From assembly GCA_025765595.1 (NCBI GenBank), contig JAIVFH010000007.1:310001-374000 (forward strand): a DNA stretch of 64,000 nucleotides. The letters run 5' to 3'. A program made the position numbers and the translations under genes. This document shows, piece after piece, positions 56,801 through 64,000 of this stretch. The notes under the pieces were generated by a model that saw only the letters and a program-made list of their open reading frames with translations, made no database searches and was not told the origin of the DNA. This stretch comes from Obelidium mucronatum. Taxonomy: Eukaryota; Chytridiomycota; Chytridiomycetes; Chytridiales; Chytriomycetaceae. The number at the start of each line of letters is the position of its first letter. Position 1 is the stretch's first letter.

Positions 56801-57375
56801 AGTACATTGTTTCTGTCAAGGATAGGGACCAGTCTGTTCTTTTTTATCATTTCTTGGGGTTTGTACAGCGTTTCGAGTAGCCCAATGGGTCTTGTTGAGT
56901 ATATGTCTGCCCCCCATTCTTGGTTTTTTGGGATTGGGTTTATGATTCCTTGCAGCCAGCAGTTGGGGGAATCCATATACTCTTCACATGTTGGCATCAG
57001 TTTCCAGTTTTCTTGTCCTCCCATTAGCAGGAGTTCTTTGGTTATTCCGCTGTTCCCTGGGGCTTTTTTGGTCCCAAGTTGTTCTATTGCTGTGCAAATT
57101 TCATCTTCCGTGACCTCGGCTTTCATTGGTTCATATATCTTTTCATCTATGTTGTCCAACAGTTTGTAAAGATGGATTTTTCTTTAAATTCTTTGTCCGG
57201 TCTTCTGTGAAACCTTTCTGTCATTTGATTTGCAACTTCTATTTTGACCTTCTCACTGTTGAATTCTATGTGGCTGTTGCCGTCCTTGTCTGTGACTTTA
57301 ATCCTATCCAGGTCTATTTTGTGGAATCTGTCGAGGGCACTGTTAAGAAATTTCTTTGTGTTTTTGTTCATCCTG
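53900..57375 (-). mobile_element. Decayed non-LTR (LINE-like) retrotransposon
   Basis: Read on the minus strand from 57375: a charged N-terminal part, the RT fingers motif IEQLGTKKAPGNSGITKELL, AFDSVS (first catalytic Asp region), MIQQGSILAPIEW (primer-grip-like GxxQGxxLSP), then ALAF-DDT (the FADD box, reached by removing one T at about 56370). An RNase H-like DSIYTDGLLKTINGAP with PSIAGSVFF follows, and a zf-RVT-like CCRVCLSDEEETKEHLWICP. A Lys/Glu-rich tail extends to about 53900. It is broken by at least one stop (TGA before NQEEAFDSV) and several frame changes, and truncated at 5' by the element at 57390. Confidence 0.75.
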
Positions 57376-57389
57376 TTGTTCCTTGCTGC

Positions 57390-57690
57390 AGCGCGGGGTC
57401 TGAGCGATTCGGGGCCCGAATAGGGCCCAATTCGGGGTCCAAATAGGGCTCCTAATCGGATCCGATTAGGATTTAGTCCGATTCGGAGCCTAATCAGGGC
57501 TGATTAGGGGCCCTAGTAGCTCTCCTAATTGCAAATCAGCAAATAGGACCGCTCCTAGTAGCATTTGTCTGCTCCTAGTAGGACTCCTAATAGCATTTTG
57601 CTCTGCCAATTGGAAACCAATGGCTTTAATACAACTCCTAGTAGGACTCCTATTGAGGCCCTATTAGCACTATTGAATGTAAAAAATCTA
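57390..57690. repeat. CCTAATAGG/CCGAATCGG-word element, copy 3
   Basis: Starts gcgcggggtctgagcgattcgggg, close to the 45.8 kb copy, and continues with gctcctaatcgg, gatccgattagg, gcctaatcaggg, ctcctagtagg and similar words for about 300 bp. Adjoins the 5' end of the LINE remnant. Confidence 0.7.
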
Positions 57691-57861
57691 AAATAAATGC
57701 ATTTGAAGTGTAAATAAAATTTTACAAGATTTTTTTATACAACTATCCAAAAATCAAAGAAAAATCCAAAAATACAAGAAAAATTCAAAAAAAAAATAAG
57801 AAAAATCCAAAAAAACCAAGAAAAATCAAAGAAGTATCAAAGAAAAACAACACTCAAAATA

Positions 57862-59647
57862 TCACTGGGTTTTCTTCTGAACAGGTTGCCTCTTCCAAGA
57901 ATTTCCCAGCACTCCCTCCTGGCACCCTTGAAAGTACTTTTCAACATCTTGAAAACCTGTAATACTCCAACTATATATTTGATGCCTAGGGACCAATCTT
58001 GCATTGAACTTTGACATGTGCTTCCCAACATCGCTGTAAGAGAAGATGCAGTCTTCTTTGTCAAAGTAGCTCGTGTACGTTTTTGGAAAGAGCTAGTATA
58101 ATAAATAAAGGATTATTAAAAGAAATTGCTTGAAGTGATACTAAAATAAAAACTTACTCTTTGGAATTCCAAATCAGCAAAGAAGACTCCAACCTAGGCC
58201 CGAAAAATTTCCACAGTATGTCCAAAGTTGGGAAATTCCTTTGACAGGGTTGCAGCAGCAAGAGTTTTGGTCATTGGTGGTTCTCGATCCTGCGTCAGGT
58301 AAGAAAAGCGGATACCAACTTCTTTCACTTGACTAATGAACTTGTCTTGGGTGCCGGTGCGTCCTTTGGCTTTGGCAACAACTTCAGCAACAGACGTGGG
58401 GACTTGGCGGCGTTGCTTGGAAGAGATAAAACCTGGCTTTTCATACATTGATGTCACTGGAGATTTGACCAACGGAGAAGTTGCAAATGGATCAAAGATG
58501 GTTCCTAAATGAATACCAAAAATAGTTACAGAGCTGTTTAAACAAAATGGTAACCTACCAGAATCAGTATAGGCAACATCAAAGTACTCTGGGCTTTGTG
58601 GATTAAAAACAGTGTCCACCAAAACAGAGTCCTCAAAGATGTACACGTTCTTGGTGAACCAACTAACACTGATCACGGACCTGCAAAAGTGGGTTGTGGC
58701 TGGATGGGCTTTGGCAGCAGCCAAAACATCAGCAAGCAAAACTAATTATGATTGTTACCATCTTTTTCACCTCTGGTTCTTCTTCTTCATCTCTTCTCAA
58801 AAGGTTGATGGCACGTCGCTTCTTTTTGGGATGAGCCTGCACTTCTTCTTCTTCATCCACCACATCCTCATCATCCTCAACTTCATCTTCCTCCTCATCT
58901 ATGTTCTCCACACGACGCTTCTTTCTGCGTACAACTGGCTCCACCACCTCAGTTTCATCCTCATCATCTTCAATCACAATTGCTTGAACCTTCTTTCTTT
59001 GCTGGACTGGTACCTCCTGCTCCTCCTCCTCCTCCTCCTCCTCCTCCTCCTCCTCCTCCTCCTCCTCCTCCTCCTCCCTCCTCCTCCTCGTCTTCCTCTT
59101 CAGCATCAAGCTCATTTTTTCCACCATCAACATCCCCAATCTCATCAGCTTCAGACCCTTCAGGTGCATTGTCAAGTGGTGTTAACTCACTTTCTGAATC
59201 GTCAGCATCTGTCGACTTTCTGTGAGTTTCTGCCCAAGCCTTTAGGGTAGCCTTTTGATTATCAATGCTTTCAGCAACTGCGGGAGATACCACCGTAGAA
59301 GCCTGAGATTCGAGAACAGACATTGACTTGGATAAAGCAGTCTTGGAGGCACCAGCAGATCTTGGCTTGAGGACAGCTGTTTTTGGCACTGGCTTGGAAC
59401 TGGAATCAGCTGTCTTGTCTGCTGTCTTGGGAGCTGGCATTGCCTTGGACACTTTGGGAGCTGGCATTGCCTTGGACACTTTGAAAGCTGAAGTAGCCAT
59501 GGGAACAGTAGTGGCCTTGGAACCAGAAGTGGTACTCTTTGGGGAACCAGATGGAGAAGCAGGAGTACTGTTGAGCACAGGAAATGACTTGACCACAGTG
59601 GAAGGATATCCTTCCAGTGCGGCACAGTCGGAACCAAAGCAGCCCAC
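57862..59647 (-). CDS. Acidic protein of unknown function next to satellite
   Basis: Not recognised. The start is MGCFGSDCAALEGYPSTVVK, followed by a Ser/Thr/Pro/Lys region with a 13-residue tandem repeat (two copies of KVSKAMPAP), a long Glu tract encoded by a (GAG)n microsatellite, and basic/acidic clusters (RRKKRRVENIDEEEDEVEDD). Then follows a folded-looking part: SVISVSWFTKNVYIFEDSVL, EYFDVAYTDSG, PGFISSKQRRQVPTSVAEVV, KEVGIRFSYLTQDREPPMTK, and after another intron YTSYFDKEDCIFSYSDVGKH, ending QPVQKKTQ. One-base skips are inferred at 59092 (in the Glu run), 58737 (SFA then ADVLAAAKAHP) and near 58197. It could be host or transposon-derived. Its 5' end is copied repeatedly into the neighbouring array. 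Confidence 0.5.
59020..59092. repeat. (CTC)n/(GAG)n trinucleotide run
   Basis: About 20 CTC units with one phase break (CTCCCTCC near 59077), coding for poly-Glu on the minus strand. The phase break is what splits the reading frame of the acidic gene. Confidence 0.9.
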
Positions 59648-62600
59648 CAGCAGCTCAAAATGAAGCTAAAAGCCCCACAAAACCATTGCTGCAAACAGCA
59701 AGGGTGGGCAACAGATGGGCGACCTGAGGGAGCAGGGACTAGCTTTCAGTGAGTCACTCTGAACATTGTCGGAATTTTTTGGACAGTGGTTCAAAATGAA
59801 GCTAAAAGTGGCACACAGCCATTGCTGCAAAAAGAAAGGGTGGGCAGCAAACAGGAGACTTGCAGGAGCCTGTTGAGCACAGGAAATGACTTGACCACAG
59901 TGGAAGGATATCCTTCCAGTGCGGCACAGTCGGAACCAAAACAGCCCACCAGCAGCTCAAAATGAAGCTAAAAGTGGCACAAAACCATCGCTGCAAACAG
60001 CAAGGGTGGGCAACAGATGGGCGACCTGAGGGAGCAGGGACTAGCTTTCAGTGAGTCACTCTGAACATTGTCGGAATTTTTTGGACAGTGGTTCAAAATG
60101 AAGCGAAAAGTGGCACAAAACCATTGTTGCAAAAAGCAAGGGTGGGCAACAGATGGGCGACCTGAGGGAGCAGGGACTAGCTTTCAGTGAGGGAAGGGAC
60201 TGGCTTTCAGTGAGTCACTCTGAACATTGTCGGAATTTTTTGGACAGTGGTTCAAAATGAAGCTAAAAGTGGCACACAGCCATTGCTGCAAAAAGCAAGG
60301 GTGGGCAGCAAACAGGAGACTTGCAGGAGCCTGTTGAGCACAGGAAATGACTTGACCACAGTGGAAGGATATCCTTCCAGTGCGGCACAGTCGGAACCAA
60401 AACAGCCCACCAGCAGCTCAAAATGAAGCTAAAAGTGGCACAAAACCATTGCTGCAAACAGCAAGGGTGGGCAACAGATGGGCGACCTGAGGGAGCAGGG
60501 ACTAGCTTTCAGTGAGTCACTCTGAACATTGTCGGAATTTTTTGGACAGTGGTTTGAGCACAGGAAATGACTTGACCACAGTGGAAGGATATCCTTCCAG
60601 TGCGGCACAGTCGGAACCAAAACAGCCCACCAGTAGTTCAAAATGAAGCTAAAAGCCCCACAAAACCATTGCTGCAAACAGCAAGGGTGGGCAACAGATG
60701 GGCGACCTGAGGGAGCAGGGACTAGCTTTCAGTGAGTCACTCTGAACATTGTCGGAATTTTTTGGACAGTGGTTTGAGCACAGGAAATGACTTGACCACA
60801 GTGGAAGGATATCCTTCCAGTGCGGCACAGTCGGAACCAAAACAGCCCACCAGCAGTTCAAAATGAAGCTAAAAGCCCCACAAAACCATTGCTGCAAACA
60901 GCAAGGGTGGGCAACAGATGGGCGACCTGAGGGAGCAGGGACTAGCTTTCAGTGAGTCACTCTGAACATTGTCGGAATTTTTTGGACAGTGGTTCCAAAT
61001 GAAGCTAAAAGTGGCACAAAACCATTGCTGCAAAAAGCAAGGGTGGGCAACAGATGGGCGACCTGAGGGAGCAGGGACTAGCTTTCAGTGAGTCACTCTG
61101 AACATTGTCGGAATTTTTTGGACAGTGGTTCCAAATGAAGCTAAAAGTGGCACAAAACCATTGCTGCAAAAAGCAAGGGTGGGCAACAGATGGGCGACCT
61201 GAGGGAGCAGGGACTAGCTTTCAGTGAGTCACTCTGAACATTGTCGGAATTTTTTGGACAGTGGTTTGAGCACAGGAAATGACTTGACCACAGTGGAAGG
61301 ATATCCTTCCAGTGCGGCACAGTCGGAACCAAAACAGCCCACCAGCAGTTCAAAATGAAGCTAAAAGCCCCACAAAACCATTGCTGCAAACAGCAAGGGT
61401 GGGCAACAGATGGGCGACCTGAGGGAGCAGGGACTAGCTTTCAGTGAGTCACTCTGAACATTGTTGGAATTTTTTGGACAGTGGTTCAAAATGAAGCTAA
61501 AAGCCCCACAAAACCATTGCTGCAAAAAGCAAGGGTGGGCAGCAAACAGGAGACTTGCAGGAGCCTGTTGAGCACAGGAAATGACTTGACCACAGTGGAA
61601 GGATATCCTTCCAGTGCGGCACAGTCGGAACCAAAACAGCCCACCAGCAGCTCAAAATGAAGCTAAAAGCCCCACAAAACCATTGCTGCAAACAGCAAGG
61701 GTGGGCAACAGATGGGCGACCTGAGGGAGCAGGGACTAGCTTTCAGTGAGTCACTCTGAACATTGTCGGAATTTTTTGGACAGTGGTTCCAAATGAAGCT
61801 AAAAGTGGCACAAAACCATTGCTGCAAAAAGCAAGGGTGGGCAACAGATGGGCGACCTGAGGGAGCAGGGACTAGCTTTCAGTGAGTCACTCTGAACATT
61901 GTCGGAATTTTTTGGACAGTGGTTCCAAATGAAGCTAAAAGTGGCACAAAACCATTGCTGCAAAAAGCAAGGGTGGGCAACAGATGGGCGACCTGAGGGA
62001 GCAGGGACTAGCTTTCAGTGAGTCACTCTGAACATTGTCGGAATTTTTTGGACAGTGGTTCCAAATGAAGCTAAAAGTGGCACACAGCCATTGCTGCAAA
62101 AAGAAAGGGTGGGCAGCAAACAGGAGACTTGCAGGAGCCTGTTGAGCACAGGAAATGACTTGACCACAGTGGAAGGATATCCTTCCAGTGCGGCACAGTC
62201 GGAACCAAAACAGCCCACCAGCAGCTCAAAATGAAGCTAAAAGTGGCACAAAACCATCGCTGCAAACAGCAAGGGTGGGCAACAGATGGGCGACCTGAGG
62301 GAGCAGGGACTAGCTTTCAGTGAGTCACTCTGAACATTGTCGGAATTTTTTGGACAGTGGTTCAAAATGAAGCTAAAAGTGGCACAAAACCATTGTTGCA
62401 AAAAGCAAGGGTGGGCAACAGATGGGCGACCTGAGGGAGCAGGGACTAGCTTTCAGTGAGTCACTCTGAACATTGTCGGAATTTTTTGGACAGTGGTTCC
62501 AAATGAAGCTAAAAGTGGCACAAAACCATTGCTGCAAAAAGCAAGGGTGGGCAACAGATGGGCGACCTGAGGGAGCAGGGACTAGCTTTCAGTGAGTCAC

Positions 62601-64000
62601 TCTGAACATTGTCGGAATTTTTTGGACAGTGGTTCCAAATGAAGCTAAAAGTGGCACAAAACCATTGCTGCAAAAAGCAAGGGTGGGCAACAGATGGGCG
62701 ACCTGAGGGAGCAGGGACTAGCTTTCAGTGAGTCACTCTGAACATTGTCGGAATTTTTTGGACAGTGGTTCCAAATGAAGCTAAAAGTGGCACAAAACCA
62801 TTGCTGCAAAAAGCAAGGGTGGGCAACAGATGGGCGACCTGAGGGAGCAGGGACTAGCTTTCAGTGAGTCACTCTGAACATTGTCGGAATTTTTTGGACA
62901 GTGGTTCCAAATGAAGCTAAAAGTGGCACAAAACCATTGCTGCAAAAAGCAAGGGTGGGCAACAGATGGGCGACCTGAGGGAGCAGGGACTAGCTTTCAG
63001 TGAGTCACTCTGAACATTGTCGGAATTTTTTGGACAGTGGTTCCAAATGAAGCTAAAAGTGGCACAAAACCATTGCTGCAAAAAGCAAGGGTGGGCAACA
63101 GATGGGCGACCTGAGGGAGCAGGGACTAGCTTTCAGTGAGTCACTCTGAACATTGTCGGAATTTTTTGGACAGTGGTTCCAAATGAAGCTAAAAGTGGCA
63201 CAAAACCATTGCTGCAAAAAGCAAGGGTGGGCAACAGATGGGCGACCTGAGGGAGCAGGGACTAGCTTTCAGTGAGTCACTCTGAACATTGTCGGAATTT
63301 TTTGGACAGTGGTTCCAAATGAAGCTAAAAGTGGCACAAAACCATTGCTGCAAAAAGCAAGGGTGGGCAACAGATGGGCGACCTGAGGGAGCAGGGACTA
63401 GCTTTCAGTGAGTCACTCTGAACATTGTCGGAATTTTTTGGACAGTGGTTCCAAATGAAGCTAAAAGTGGCACAAAACCATTGCTGCAAAAAGCAAGGGT
63501 GGGCAACAGATGGGCGACCTGAGGGAGCAGGGACTAGCTTTCAGTGAGTCACTCTGAACATTGTCGGAATTTTTTGGACAGTGGTTCCAAATGAAGCTAA
63601 AAGCCCCACAAAACCATTGCTACAAACAGCAAGGGTGGGCAACAGATGGGCGACCTGAGGGAGCAGGGACTAGCTTTCAGTGAGTCACTCTGAACATTGT
63701 CGGAATTTTTTGGACAGTGGTTCCAAATAAAGCTAAAAGTGGCACAAAACCATTGCTGCAAAAAGCAAGGGTGGGCAACAGATGGGCGACCTGAGGGAGC
63801 AGGGACTAGCTTTCAGTGAGTCACTCTGAACATTGTCGGAATTTTTTGGACAGTGGTTCCAAATGAAGCTAAAAGTGGCACAAAACCATTGCTGCAAAAA
63901 GCAAGGGTGGGCAACAGATGGGCGACCTGAGGGAGCAGGGACTAGCTTTCAGTGAGTCACTCTGAACATTGTCGGAATTTTTTGGACAGTGGTTCCAAAT
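59565..64000. repeat. 136-bp satellite array with embedded gene-start copies
   Basis: Runs to the window end. From 62581 on, the unit start actagctttc recurs every 136 bp exactly (62581, 62717, 62853, 62989, 63125 ... 63941). Between 59.9 and 62.2 kb some units carry an extra about 84-bp segment, gagcacaggaaatgacttga...cggaaccaaa-cagcccacc, a copy of the first codons of the adjacent acidic gene; seven copies at about 59870, 60329, 60553, 60774, 61267, 61567 and 62139. The core (gggtgggcaacagatgggc, aaaaccattgctgcaaa, aatgaagctaaaagc) is the reverse complement of the core of the 41.6 kb array. Confidence 0.95.

Noticed and set aside
58612..59250. Plus-strand ORF with poly-Leu and poly-Pro
   Set aside because: Antisense reading of the (GAG)n acidic gene.
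59242..62265. Repeated small minus-strand ORFs starting MQQWFCGAF
   Set aside because: Same reason: frames through the 136-bp satellite; only the gene starting at 59647 continues into unique coding sequence.

Overview
The window looks like nuclear DNA of a zoosporic (flagellated) fungus, most likely a chytrid or close relative. Fungal traits are AP-1/Yap-like bZIP factors, a secreted GH18 chitinase with a Thr-rich tail, a bromodomain-free TAF1 and many short GT-AG introns. Recognisable orthologues of IFT27 and CCDC13, both ciliary proteins, argue for a motile flagellated stage. The assignment rests on gene content only; no species call is possible.

Layout. (1) 1-6.8 kb: four tandem minus-strand bZIP paralogues that share a conserved C-terminal domain. 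(2) 7.2-40.9 kb: a dense housekeeping region, in order SnoaL-like protein, ATP synthase alpha (ATP1), splicing factor CWC15, chitinase, BCS1, SIL1, a small coiled-coil membrane protein, UTP21/WDR36, a TRAPP Trs65/TRAPPC13-like protein, CCDC13, APC2, mitochondrial Met-tRNA formyltransferase, tRNA-Arg(CCU), a TPR protein, IFT27, TAF1, MOG1, a small basic protein, a vezatin-like protein and phosphoacetylglucosamine mutase. Four divergent pairs have start codons only 28-48 bp apart, and two convergent pairs have stops 2-5 bp apart. (3) 41-64 kb: a repeat compartment with a 148-bp satellite, five copies of a noncoding transposon-like repeat, decayed copia and LINE elements, a pogo-like DNA transposon, three copies of an odd element built from CCTAATAGG/CCGAATCGG-like words, one acidic unknown gene, and a 136-bp satellite array running off the right end.

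Two signals run through the window. First, most conserved genes contain one or more frame interruptions, and every one I could resolve by homology or by frame continuity is repaired by removing exactly one base (about 25 cases, no clear -1 case). Nearly all can be explained as a short homopolymer run lengthened by one, so consensus over-calling is the simplest explanation, although a biological +1 process is not excluded by sequence alone. Second, small GC-rich hairpins (CACGCC-TTC-GGCGTG type) are scattered through the gene region, and almost all lie inside introns (BCS1, UTP21, Trs65-like, TAF1, MOG1).

Gene coordinates span the first to the last coding base and include introns. Introns were placed by eye from GT-AG borders and reading-frame continuity.
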